Assembly (NCBI RefSeq): GCF_006715085.1
Contig: NZ_VFMM01000003.1
Location: forward strand, 434,001 to 498,000
DNA length: 64,000 nucleotides
Reading direction: 5' to 3'
Source: Kribbella jejuensis
GTDB lineage: Bacteria > Actinomycetota > Actinomycetes > Propionibacteriales > Kribbellaceae
The position numbers and the translations under genes are program-made. The notes beneath the pieces were generated by a model. The model was not told the origin of the DNA, made no database searches, and saw only the letters and a list, made by a program, of their open reading frames with translations. Shown in pieces: positions 33,902 to 42,709 of the stretch; position 1 is the stretch's first letter, and each line of letters opens with the position of its first letter.

Positions 33902-35782
33902 TCAGACAGCTACTGCTTCACCCGGCTGATCGAACTGCGTCCGGTAGAGCTCTTCGTACCGCCCGCCGGCCGCGAGCAGCTCCACATGCCGGCCTTGCTC
34001 CACGATCCGCCCGTCCTCGATCACGAGGATCTGGTCCGCGGCCCGGATCGTCGACAACCGGTGCGCGATCACGACCGCCGTACGACCGGCAAGGGCCTCC
34101 GTCAGCGCCGCCTGCACCGCCGCCTCGTTGGTCGAGTCGAGCGCCGCGGTCGCCTCGTCGAGGATCACCACCCGCGGCTGCGCGAGCAGCAACCGCGCGA
34201 TCGTCAACCGCTGCCGCTCACCACCCGACAACCGGTACCCGCGCTCGCCGACCACCGTGTCCAGCTGATCGGGCAACGACTCGATCAGCTCCCGCAACCG
34301 GGCCCGCGACAACGCGTCCCACAGCTCGTCCTCCCCAGCCTCGGGCCGTGCGAGCAGCAGATTCTCCCGGATCGAGTCGTGGAACAGGTGCCCGTCCTGC
34401 GTCACCATCCCGAGCGTCTGCCGCAACGACTCCGCGGTCACATCCCGTACGTCGACCCCGGCCAGCCGCACCGCTCCGGAGTCCACGTCGTACAACCGTG
34501 GGATCAGCTGCGCGATCGTCGACTTGCCGGCGCCGGACGAGCCCACCAGCGCCACCATCTGCCCCGGCTCGGCCCGGAACGAGACACCGTGCAGCACCTC
34601 GACGCCACCACGCGTGTCCAGTTTCGCGACCTCTTCGAGCGACGCCAGCGACACCTTGTCCGCCGACGGATACGCGAAGCTCACGTTGGCGAACTCGACC
34701 GAGACCGGTCCGTCCGGCACCCGCCCGGCATCCGGCTTGTCCTTGATCAGCGGCTCCAGGTCGAGCACCTCGAAGACCCGCTCGAAGCTCACCAGCGCCG
34801 TCATCACCTCGAGCCGCGCGCTCGCGAGCGCCGTCAGCGGCGAGTACAACCGGGTGAGCAACAGCGCCATCGACACCACCGCGCCGGCCTCGAGCTGATT
34901 CCGCAGCGCCAGGAAGCCGCCCAGCCCGTACACCACCGCGAGCGCCAGCGCCGACACCAGCGTCAGCGCGGTCACGAAGATCCACTGCACCATCGCCGTC
35001 CGGACGCCGATGTCCCGCACCCGTCGGGCCCGCACGGCGAACTCCGCCGACTCCCGAGCCGGGCGCCCGAACAGCTTCACCAAGGTCGCACCCGGCGCCG
35101 AGAACCGCTCGGTCATCTGCGTACTCATCGTCGCGTTGTAGTCGGCCGCTTCCCGCTGCAGGCCGGCCAGCCGTCTCCCGATCCGCCGCGCCGGTACGAC
35201 AAAGAGCGGCAGGATGACCAGCGCCAGCAACGTGATCTGCCACGACACCCGAAGCATCACCACGAGCGTGAGGACCAGCATCACGAGGTTGCTGACCACG
35301 CCCGACAACGTGTCGCTGAACGCACGCTGTGCCCCTATCACGTCGTTGTTCAGCCGGGAGACGAGCGCGCCGGTCCGGGTCCGGGTGAAGAACGCGATCG
35401 GCATCCGCTGGATGTGGTCGAAGACCGCGGTCCGCAGATCCAGGATCAGACCTTCACCGATCCGCGCCGACAACCATCGGGTCAGCATGCTCAGCCCGGC
35501 CTCCGCGACCGCGATCACCGCGATCAGCAACGAGAGCCGCTGTACGACACTGAAAGCCTTCTCGCCGACGATCGCGTCGACGACCCGCCCGGCCAGCACC
35601 GGAGTCGCGACAGCCAGCACCGCGCCGCCCGTGCTCAGCACGAGGAACCAGACCAACTGCTTCCGGTGCGGGCGTGCGAAGGCAAGGATCCGCCGCAGGG
35701 TCGCGCGGGAGAAAGGTCTCTTCTCGTCCTGTGCGTGCATCGCGTGGTACATCGAGTTCCACGCGGTCATTTCCATACTCAC
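33902..35782 (-). CDS. ABC exporter, fused permease and ATPase
   Basis: 626 aa. A six-helix membrane domain (residues about 35-330) precedes a nucleotide-binding domain. Walker A is GSSGAGKST, the Q-loop is VTQDGHLF, the signature is LSGGERQR, Walker B is VVILDEATAALD and the switch His is in IAHRLST. All catalytic residues are intact, so it can work as a homodimer exporting drugs or lipids. GTG at 35782 with GGAG seven bases upstream gives a cytoplasmic start; ATG at 35776 is an alternative. It is divergent from a TetR regulator across a palindromic operator. Confidence 0.93.
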   Translation of the reverse strand: MSMEMTAWNSMYHAMHAQDEKRPFSRATLRRILAFARPHRKQLVWFLVLSTGGAVLAVATPVLAGRVVDAIVGEKAFSVVQRLSLLIAVIAVAEAGLSMLTRWLSARIGEGLILDLRTAVFDHIQRMPIAFFTRTRTGALVSRLNNDVIGAQRAFSDTLSGVVSNLVMLVLTLVVMLRVSWQITLLALVILPLFVVPARRIGRRLAGLQREAADYNATMSTQMTERFSAPGATLVKLFGRPARESAEFAVRARRVRDIGVRTAMVQWIFVTALTLVSALALAVVYGLGGFLALRNQLEAGAVVSMALLLTRLYSPLTALASARLEVMTALVSFERVFEVLDLEPLIKDKPDAGRVPDGPVSVEFANVSFAYPSADKVSLASLEEVAKLDTRGGVEVLHGVSFRAEPGQMVALVGSSGAGKSTIAQLIPRLYDVDSGAVRLAGVDVRDVTAESLRQTLGMVTQDGHLFHDSIRENLLLARPEAGEDELWDALSRARLRELIESLPDQLDTVVGERGYRLSGGERQRLTIARLLLAQPRVVILDEATAALDSTNEAAVQAALTEALAGRTAVVIAHRLSTIRAADQILVIEDGRIVEQGRHVELLAAGGRYEELYRTQFDQPGEAVAV

Positions 35783-35882
35783 TGCAGTGCTCCGCTGGCT
35801 CGGTCGGCTGGGGACGTCGATGATTCCGGACACCACCGACAAAACCGGACGCTAGAACCTCTACTGAACTCGAGGTCAACTG

Positions 35883-35895
35883 CGTACACTGTACG
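35883..35895. promoter_or_regulatory. 13-bp operator between divergent ABC exporter and TetR genes
   Basis: CGTACACTGTACG is a perfect dyad (CGTACA, central C, TGTACG) located 31 bp before the TetR gene and about 100 bp before the exporter, in the shared promoter region. It is the best candidate site for the TetR protein. Confidence 0.6.
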
Positions 35896-35925
35896 AAGAA
35901 TAGCCGAACGATCAAGGTGACGCCC

Positions 35926-36699
35926 ATGAATCAGGAGTTCAGCGGCAGTGGCGACCCGGCCAAGAGCCTCGCGCTGCTCTGGCGGCACCGGCAGGACGAG
36001 CAGCGGCCGACCCGCGGCCCGAAGCCCGCGCTGACCGTCGACCAGATCGTCACGGCCGCCCTGGAGATCGCCGACGCCGAGGGGTTGTCCGCGATGTCGA
36101 TGCGCCGGGTCGCCGACGAACTCGGCGTCGGCGCGATGACGCTGTACCGGTACTTCCCGGGCAAGGGCGAGCTGCTCGATGTCATGCTCGACACCGTGTA
36201 CGGCGAGCTGCCGCGTCGCGTCGTACCGGGGGACTGGCGAGCCCGGCTGGACGAGGTGGCCCGGGAGAACCGGGAGCTGTACCTGCGGCATCCGTGGCTG
36301 CTCCAGGTCGCGACGAGCCGGCCGCCACTTGGGCCGAACGTGCTGGCGAAGTACGAGTGGGAGCTGACCGCCGTCGACGGCATCGGGCTCTGCGACATCG
36401 AGATGGACGCGACCGTCGCGCTGGTCAACGGCTACGTGCACGGCGCGGTCCGGACGGCGGTCGAGGCGCGGCAGGTGATCCAGCGATCGGGGATGACCGA
36501 CAAGGAATGGTGGCTGGCGCACGTCCCGCACCTGGACCAGATCGGCGACCTGGAGAAGTTCCCGCTCTCGGCCCGGGTCGGGACCGCTGTCGGGAATGAG
36601 TTCGATGCCCCGTACGATACCGAACATGCGTTCGAATACGGTCTGGAACGGGTGCTCGACGGCGTGTCCGTGCTGGTCGCGAACCGGCGTGCGCCATAG
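35926..36699 (+). CDS. TetR family regulator (TetR_C-type ligand domain)
   Basis: 257 aa. The HTH is at residues about 37-85 (VDQIVTAALEIADAEGLSAM; VADELGVGAMTLYRYFPGKGEL), followed by the C-terminal domain of the tetracycline-repressor-like group (WRARLDEVARENRELYLRHPWLL; FEYGLERVLDGVSVLV). AAGGTGA lies five bases before the ATG. It is divergent from the ABC exporter, whose expression it probably represses until an exported drug binds. Confidence 0.9.
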   Translation: MNQEFSGSGDPAKSLALLWRHRQDEQRPTRGPKPALTVDQIVTAALEIADAEGLSAMSMRRVADELGVGAMTLYRYFPGKGELLDVMLDTVYGELPRRVVPGDWRARLDEVARENRELYLRHPWLLQVATSRPPLGPNVLAKYEWELTAVDGIGLCDIEMDATVALVNGYVHGAVRTAVEARQVIQRSGMTDKEWWLAHVPHLDQIGDLEKFPLSARVGTAVGNEFDAPYDTEHAFEYGLERVLDGVSVLVANRRAP

Positions 36700-36714
36700 G
36701 CGTAAATGCAGTTG

Positions 36715-36732
36715 TGAGTGAGTACTCACTCA
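36715..36732. promoter_or_regulatory. Perfect 18-bp TetR operator before the heterodimeric exporter operon
   Basis: TGAGTGAGTACTCACTCA is fully self-complementary. It lies 15 bp before the chosen start of the second TetR gene, where it would cover the promoter or 5' end of the transcript. This matches the operator type seen with other actinobacterial TetR/ABC-exporter operons. It also rules out the upstream in-frame GTG at 36718 as a likely start. Confidence 0.8.
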
Positions 36733-36747
36733 GTTACCGTGGATGCC

Positions 36748-37422
36748 GTGAGTCCACGAGCCACCCCACTGCCCCCTGAGGAACGCCGCGCTGCCATCGT
36801 GCAGGCTGCGCTGCCGCTGCTCGAGGAGTTCGGCGCGGAGGTGAGCACCAAGCAGATCGCCGAGGCGGCCGGGATCGCCGAGGGGACGATCTTCCGCGCG
36901 TTCGGTAGCAAGGACGCGCTGATCGAGGCGGCGATGGCCACGGTGTTCGACCTGTCCGACCTGATCGACGACCTGCGGAACGTGGACCGGTCGCTGCCGC
37001 TGCGGGAGCGCACCATCGCCGCTGTGGAGATCCGGCAGACCGGCCTCCGCCGGGTGTTCAAGCTGCTGTTCTCGCTGCGGCTGCGGCGGCCGCCTGACTT
37101 CCGCAACTCGACCCCGCTGGACGAGGAACGCCGCCAGCACCAGCAGGATCTGGCCGCCGCCGCGTTCGCCGACCTGCTCCGTCCCGACGCGGACCAGTTG
37201 AGCTACACGCCGGAAGAGGTCGTCCGCCGGCTCGGCATGCTCATCTTCTCCGCCACCCACCCAATGATTTCCGGCGGCCAGGTGCTGACCGCCGAGGAGA
37301 TCGTCGACTTCGCGTTCGACGGTGTCCGCAAACGCACCACAACAGGTCAGCCACCTGCCACCGAGGACGTCGCCGGGCTCGCATCCGTCGGCGGCCGCCG
37401 TCACGACTCTGGGGATGATTGA
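36748..37422 (+). CDS. TetR family regulator of the downstream ABC exporter pair
   Basis: About 224 aa from GTG at 36748; GTG at 36739 is also possible. The HTH is EERRAAIVQAALPLLEEFGA and KQIAEAAGIAEGTIFRAFGS. The ligand domain contains LRRVFKLLFSLRLRRPPDF. Its TGA shares a base with the ATG of the first ABC gene (TGATG), so it is the first gene of a TetR-ABC-ABC operon. Autorepression through the 18-bp palindrome is expected. Confidence 0.88.
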   Translation: MSPRATPLPPEERRAAIVQAALPLLEEFGAEVSTKQIAEAAGIAEGTIFRAFGSKDALIEAAMATVFDLSDLIDDLRNVDRSLPLRERTIAAVEIRQTGLRRVFKLLFSLRLRRPPDFRNSTPLDEERRQHQQDLAAAAFADLLRPDADQLSYTPEEVVRRLGMLIFSATHPMISGGQVLTAEEIVDFAFDGVRKRTTTGQPPATEDVAGLASVGGRRHDSGDD

Positions 37423-39155
37423 TGTTAGTTCGAGTCTTGCGTACGCACCTGCGTCCGTACGCGGGAAACCTGCTCCTGGTGGTGGTCCTGCAACTCGTCG
37501 GGACGATCGCCTCCCTCTACCTGCCCACCCTGAACGCCGACATCATCGACAACGGTGTGGCCAAGGGTGACACCGGCTACATCATGGGCACCGGCGGCTG
37601 GATGCTGGGCGTCAGCGTGCTGCAGATCGCCTGCACGATCACCGCGGTGTACTTCGGTGCGAAGACGGCCGCGCTGTTCGGCCGGGACGTCCGCGCGGCG
37701 GTGTTCCACCGGGTCGGCGAGTTCTCCGCCCGCGAGGTCAACCAGTTCGGTGCGCCGACGCTGATCTCCCGCAGTACCAACGACGTCCAGCAGATCCAGA
37801 TGCTGGTCGTGATGACCACGACGATGCTGGTCGCGGCGCCGATCACGATGATCGGCGGCATCATCATGGCGGTCCGCCAGGACGTCGGCCTGTCCTGGCT
37901 GGTCGTCGTCGCGGTCCCGCTGCTGGCCGGTTGTGTCGGCTTCATCGCCAGCCGGATGGTGCCGCAGTTCCGCAAGATGCAGAAGAACATCGACGGCGTG
38001 AACCGGGTGCTGCGCGAGCAGATCTCCGGGATCCGGGTGGTCCGGGCGTTCGTCCGGGAGCCGCACGAGGTCGAGCGGTTCGGCGAGGCGAACGCGAACC
38101 TGACCGACACCGCGATCCGGGCCGGCCGGCTGATGGCGCTGGTGTTCCCGACCGTGATGCTGATCCTGAACGTGTCCAGCGTCGCGGTGCTGTGGTTCGG
38201 TGCCTCCCGGATCGAGGACGGGAAGATGGAGGTCGGCGCGTTGACCGCGTTCCTCAGCTACCTGATCCAGATCCTGTTCTCGGTGATGATGGGCGTGTTC
38301 GTGATGATCATGGTGCCGCGCGCCTCGGTCTGCGCGGACCGGATCTCCGAGGTACTCGACACCGAGTCGTCGGTGCGGCCGCCGGTCACGCCGATCAAGA
38401 GCTTCACGGGCCGCGGCCAGCTGGTCTTCGAGCGGGCCTCGTTCAAGTACCCGGGTGCGGCCGAGCCGGTGCTGCGGGACATCAGTTTCGTCGCATCGCC
38501 GGGGCAGACGACCGCGATCATCGGCAGCACCGGCGCCGGTAAGACCACGCTGCTCTCGCTGGTGCCGCGGTTGATCGACGCGACCGAGGGACGCGTGCTC
38601 GTCGACGGGATCGACGTACGCGACATCGACCCCGAGGCGCTGTGGGAGCGGATCGGCCTGGTGCCGCAGCGGCCGTACCTCTTCTCCGGGTCGGTGGCCA
38701 GCAACCTGCGGTACGGCAACCCGGACGCCACCGACGAGGAGCTCTGGGAGGCGCTGGAGATTGCCCAGGGCAAGGACTTCGTCGAGGCGATGCCGGACGG
38801 GCTGAACTCGCCGATCGCCCAGGGCGGTACGAACGTGTCCGGCGGTCAGCGGCAACGGCTCGCGATCGCGCGGGCGCTGGTCCGGAAACCGGAGATCTAC
38901 CTGTTCGACGACTCGTTCTCCGCGCTCGACCTGGCGACCGACGCCCGGCTGCGGGCCGCGCTGCGCCCGGTCACCCGGGACGCCTGCATGGTGGTCGTCG
39001 CGCAGCGGGTCTCCACCATCATCGACGCCGACCAGATCGTGGTGATCGAGGACGGCGCGATCGTCGGCAAGGGGAGCCATCAGGAGTTGCTCGACACGTG
39101 TCCGACGTACGTCGAGATCGTCGAGTCCCAGCGTTCCGCGGAGGAGGCGGCATGA
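37422..39155 (+). CDS. ABC exporter half-transporter with degenerate ATPase site
   Basis: 577 aa. Six membrane helices are in residues 1-310; the nucleotide-binding domain has Walker A GSTGAGKT, Q-loop VPQRPYLF and signature VSGGQRQR. Walker B reads IYLFDDSFSALD, with Asp in place of the catalytic Glu, and the switch His is Gln (VVAQRVSTI). These are the marks of the degenerate partner in heterodimeric exporters such as TM287/288 type. It must pair with the next gene product, with which it overlaps by four bases. Confidence 0.93.
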   Translation: MLVRVLRTHLRPYAGNLLLVVVLQLVGTIASLYLPTLNADIIDNGVAKGDTGYIMGTGGWMLGVSVLQIACTITAVYFGAKTAALFGRDVRAAVFHRVGEFSAREVNQFGAPTLISRSTNDVQQIQMLVVMTTTMLVAAPITMIGGIIMAVRQDVGLSWLVVVAVPLLAGCVGFIASRMVPQFRKMQKNIDGVNRVLREQISGIRVVRAFVREPHEVERFGEANANLTDTAIRAGRLMALVFPTVMLILNVSSVAVLWFGASRIEDGKMEVGALTAFLSYLIQILFSVMMGVFVMIMVPRASVCADRISEVLDTESSVRPPVTPIKSFTGRGQLVFERASFKYPGAAEPVLRDISFVASPGQTTAIIGSTGAGKTTLLSLVPRLIDATEGRVLVDGIDVRDIDPEALWERIGLVPQRPYLFSGSVASNLRYGNPDATDEELWEALEIAQGKDFVEAMPDGLNSPIAQGGTNVSGGQRQRLAIARALVRKPEIYLFDDSFSALDLATDARLRAALRPVTRDACMVVVAQRVSTIIDADQIVVIEDGAIVGKGSHQELLDTCPTYVEIVESQRSAEEAA

Positions 39156-41290
39156 GCGACAACCAGAAGCCGTCCTCGAACGGTCAGGGCCCCAAGGACC
39201 AGGCCCCGAACGGAGCAACTGCGAACGGTGCGGGTGCGAAGGGCCAGGCTGCCAACGGGCAGGCGCCGGAGGGTGGTGGGCCGGCGACCGTGAAGGCGAC
39301 CGAGCGGCCGACGACCGGCCGCGCGTTCGGTCCGCCGGGAGGTATCCCGGGGGACAAGTCGATGAACTTCCTGCCGTCGGCGAAGCGCCTGCTCGGGCGG
39401 CTGCGGCCGTACCGTCTGCAGGTCGCGGGCGTCGTTCTGCTGGCGATCTGCAGTGTCGGCCTGTCGGTGCTCGGCCCGAAGATCCTCGGTCGCGCGACCG
39501 ACGTGATCTTCGCCGGCGCGATCGGCAAGCGGCTGCCGAGCGGCGTCAGCAAGGCGCAGGTGATCGAACAGTACCGGGCCTCAGGCAACAACCGGCTCGC
39601 AGACCTGCTGCAAGGGATCGACCTGGTGCCGGGTGTCGGTATCGACTTCGATGCCCTGCGCAACGTCCTGATGCTGGTGCTCGCGCTGTACGTCGGCGCG
39701 TTCTTCCTGTCCTGGGCGCAGGGCTACATCCTCAACGGTGTCGTCCAGCGCACGATCCTCGGTCTGCGCGCCGAGGTCGAGGAGAAGCTGAACCGGCTGC
39801 CGTTGAGCTACTTCGACGGCGCGCCACGCGGCGAGCTGCTCAGCCGGGTGACCAACGACATCGACAACATCTCGACCAGCCTGCAGCAGACGCTGAGCCA
39901 GCTGCTCACCTCGCTGCTGACGGTGATCGGTGTGATCACGATGATGTTCGTGATCTCGCCGGTGCTGGCACTGATCGCGCTGATCACGATCCCGCTGTCG
40001 ATGGTGCTGACCGCGGTGATCGCGAAGCGCTCGCAGGTCCGGTTCGTCCAGCAGTGGCGGCACACCGGTGCGCTGAACGGTCAGATCGAGGAGGCGTTCA
40101 CCGGGCACGAGCTGGTGAAGGTCTTCGGCCGGCAGAAGGAGATCGAGGCCAGCTTCCAGGCGAAGAACGACGAGCTCTTCAAGGCCGCGTTCGGTGCACA
40201 GTTCATCTCCGGGCTGATCATGCCGCTGATGATGTTCATCGGGAACGTCAACTACGTCGTGATCGCGGTGATCGGCGGTCTGCGGGTCGCGTCCGGGACG
40301 ATGTCGCTCGGCGACGTCCAGGCCTTCATCCAGTACTCCCGGCAGTTCACCCAGCCGCTGACCCAGGTCGCCTCGATGGCGAACCTGCTGCAGTCCGGGG
40401 TGGCGTCCGCGGAGCGTGTGTTCGAGGTACTGGACGCGGAGGAGCAGGTGCCGGACGACGCGACGCCGGTGCAGGTCTCCGACTCCCGCGGGCGGGTCGA
40501 GTTCGAGCACGTTTCGTTCTCGTACGACCCTGACAAGCCGCTGATCACCGACCTGAGCCTGGTCGCCGAACCCGGCCAGACGGTCGCGATCGTCGGCCCG
40601 ACCGGAGCCGGCAAGACCACGCTGGTGAACCTGATCATGCGGTTCTACGAGCTGAACGGCGGCCGGATCACGCTCGACGGTGTCGACATCACCGAGCTGA
40701 CCCGGCACGACCTGCGCTCGCGGATCGGCATGGTGCTGCAGGACACCTGGCTGTTCGGCGGCACGATCCGGGACAACCTGCTGTACGGCAACCTGAACGC
40801 CACCGAGGAGGACATGCTCGCGGCGGCGAAGGCGACGTACGTCGACCGCTTCGTCCACAGCCTCCCCGACGGCTACGACACGGTCATCGACGAGGAAGGC
40901 AGCAACGTCAGCGCCGGTGAGAAGCAGCTGCTGACCATCGCCCGTGCGTTCCTGGCCGACCCGCAGTTGCTGATCCTGGACGAGGCGACGAGCTCGGTCG
41001 ACACGCGTACGGAGGTCCTGGTCCAACGCGCCATGGCCGCCCTGCGCTCCGACCGCACGAGCTTCGTCATCGCCCACCGCCTCTCCACCATCCGCGACGC
41101 CGACCTGATCCTGGTGATGGAGAACGGCGCCATCGTCGAACAGGGCAACCACACCGAACTACTGGGCCTGGACGGCGCCTACGCCCGCCTCTACAACGCC
41201 CAGTTCAGCGGCGCCGTAGTAGACATCGACGAAGAAGCAGCAGCCCTAACCGCACCCCCCACCCCAGCCGCCCGCCCCATGGCCCGCTGA
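39152..41290 (+). CDS. ABC exporter half-transporter with consensus ATPase site
   Basis: 712 aa. An unusual ~70-residue Asn/Gly/Ala/Pro-rich cytoplasmic tail precedes the membrane domain, and a ~70-residue insertion (FAGAIGKRLPSGVSKAQVIE onward) separates helices 1 and 2. The nucleotide-binding domain has Walker A GPTGAGKT, LLILDEATSSVD with catalytic Glu, and IAHRLST. The signature is VSAGEKQ rather than LSGGQ. Together with the preceding gene it makes one consensus and one degenerate ATP site, a heterodimeric multidrug or lipid exporter. The tail is repetitive (NGQ/NGA units). Confidence 0.93.
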   Translation: MSDNQKPSSNGQGPKDQAPNGATANGAGAKGQAANGQAPEGGGPATVKATERPTTGRAFGPPGGIPGDKSMNFLPSAKRLLGRLRPYRLQVAGVVLLAICSVGLSVLGPKILGRATDVIFAGAIGKRLPSGVSKAQVIEQYRASGNNRLADLLQGIDLVPGVGIDFDALRNVLMLVLALYVGAFFLSWAQGYILNGVVQRTILGLRAEVEEKLNRLPLSYFDGAPRGELLSRVTNDIDNISTSLQQTLSQLLTSLLTVIGVITMMFVISPVLALIALITIPLSMVLTAVIAKRSQVRFVQQWRHTGALNGQIEEAFTGHELVKVFGRQKEIEASFQAKNDELFKAAFGAQFISGLIMPLMMFIGNVNYVVIAVIGGLRVASGTMSLGDVQAFIQYSRQFTQPLTQVASMANLLQSGVASAERVFEVLDAEEQVPDDATPVQVSDSRGRVEFEHVSFSYDPDKPLITDLSLVAEPGQTVAIVGPTGAGKTTLVNLIMRFYELNGGRITLDGVDITELTRHDLRSRIGMVLQDTWLFGGTIRDNLLYGNLNATEEDMLAAAKATYVDRFVHSLPDGYDTVIDEEGSNVSAGEKQLLTIARAFLADPQLLILDEATSSVDTRTEVLVQRAMAALRSDRTSFVIAHRLSTIRDADLILVMENGAIVEQGNHTELLGLDGAYARLYNAQFSGAVVDIDEEAAALTAPPTPAARPMAR

Positions 41291-41299
41291 CAGAACCGG

Positions 41300-41326
41300 A
41301 CGGGGACGCCGCACAGGCGTCCCCGT
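41300..41326 (+). terminator. Rho-independent-like terminator of the exporter operon
   Basis: An 11-bp perfect stem ACGGGGACGCC (41300-41310) and GGCGTCCCCGT (41316-41326) with a 5-nt loop begins 9 bases after the stop codon. It is followed by TCTCCTG, with only a weak U tract, as is usual in GC-rich actinobacteria. Confidence 0.8.
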
Positions 41327-41383
41327 TCTCCTGCCTGTGGATAACGTCCGCGGCACCTGCGCCGCCTGTGGCGTACTTGATCC

Positions 41384-42709
41384 ATGGCAACCGAGGCAGA
41401 GTCCCTGCGGCGACGTGGCAACCAACGGGCACAGGCAATCGGCGCGAAGCTTGGCCTGACGGATCCAGCCGCCCTGGCCACCCTCCGAGACGCCTACCTC
41501 GTCACCTACGAATTCCCGGCTCCGCTGATGGTCCGAGTAGCCGACGACATGCTGGCCGACCTTCGCGCGGACGTCGGATCCCGCCGTACGGACCGGATCC
41601 TCGGACTGGGCCGGGACGGTCACCATCTGGCGTTTGCGATGGGAATGCTTGATCACGACTTCATCCGGCGGAATTGTTCGAACCTCGTCGTGTCGCGAGC
41701 TCTGGTCGAGAACGCAGTGCAGGACCTCGAGAATCACCAGCGGATGAGCTTCCCGCAGATCGACGGTTTCCGGCGGGTCGCGTCCCGGGTGAACCCTGCC
41801 GACACCGTGGGTGGTTTCCACGTGCTGAGCGAGTACCTGCAGCTGCGTGGGGTGCCGGTCGGCCGGCCGGGGAGCCGCGTGACCGTGTTCGACACGAGCT
41901 TCAAGGGCACGGTGCAAGAGCTCTTGTCGGCGGTGTATCCAGAGACCACCTTCACTGGGCGGTACGCGTTCCACGGCGCCTCGCCGTACGACCCGCATCC
42001 GGGGAGCAAGAAGGGGTACGAAGTACACCTGTCTGCTACTGAAGGACGCGGTGGACTACCGCTGTACGAACTGCCGGCAGACGTCTCCAAGACGTTCGCA
42101 CATCAGCTCGCGCTCAACAGCGTCGAGGAGTTGTTGGACGGGCCGATGTCGAGTCCGGTACGAATCGGCGCAGCAGGCCCCGAACAAACCGGTCAGCGCC
42201 ATCGGCCGGCCCTGCTCGACGGTCTGAGCCGCGGCCGGATCTCGCCGCGTCTGCAGGACCCTGCGGTGCGTGAAGGAGTCAAGGTGATGAACCTCCACGC
42301 CGTGGCTGATCTCGCCGGGGATGTCGCGCGAGTACGCGATGCCGGAGGCAACTATCGTGCCTGGTTGGACGACTGGGCGCAGCGCTACCGCATGGAGGTC
42401 CGCGCCTGGATCAGCGGCGGATCCACCAATCCGCGGCTGGCGGAGTTCCTCGACTCGTTCGTACATCGCGCGGACAAGAGGCAGGTCGACTTGCTCCAGA
42501 AGACGCTCGACCGGGCTCAGGTTCCCGAGGCCGCGCGGGAGTCGATCTGGGCAGCGTACGAGCAGTGTGGCAGCGATGGGGACAAGAAGGTCTTCGTGGA
42601 GAATGTTCTGAACTCGACTCGGGCAGGCGGAGGTAGTGATGGGCGGCGGGAAGGAAGACGACCCGGAGGGCGAGTGGACGGCCCTGGCCGGGACGACCGC
42701 GGGCTTTGA
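41384..42709 (+). CDS. Uncharacterised protein, possible phosphoribosyltransferase-like fold
   Basis: 441 aa, not recognised with certainty. Visible features are DRILGLGRDGHHLAFAMGML (residues ~65-84), VVSRALVENAVQDLE, and VTVFDTSFKGTVQELLSAVYP (~166-186). The last resembles either the PRPP loop of phosphoribosyltransferases (hhhhD-x-S-x-x-GT) or the DxGW.GT motif of HAD-linked polysaccharide proteins that also carry an ARDG motif. There is no signal peptide or membrane segment. It starts at ATG 41384 and overlaps the nucleoside hydrolase gene by 71 bp, which suggests coupled translation and a shared nucleotide or nucleoside substrate. Residues after ~415 are read through the overlap and are Gly/Arg-rich. 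Confidence 0.75.
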   Translation: MATEAESLRRRGNQRAQAIGAKLGLTDPAALATLRDAYLVTYEFPAPLMVRVADDMLADLRADVGSRRTDRILGLGRDGHHLAFAMGMLDHDFIRRNCSNLVVSRALVENAVQDLENHQRMSFPQIDGFRRVASRVNPADTVGGFHVLSEYLQLRGVPVGRPGSRVTVFDTSFKGTVQELLSAVYPETTFTGRYAFHGASPYDPHPGSKKGYEVHLSATEGRGGLPLYELPADVSKTFAHQLALNSVEELLDGPMSSPVRIGAAGPEQTGQRHRPALLDGLSRGRISPRLQDPAVREGVKVMNLHAVADLAGDVARVRDAGGNYRAWLDDWAQRYRMEVRAWISGGSTNPRLAEFLDSFVHRADKRQVDLLQKTLDRAQVPEAARESIWAAYEQCGSDGDKKVFVENVLNSTRAGGGSDGRREGRRPGGRVDGPGRDDRGL

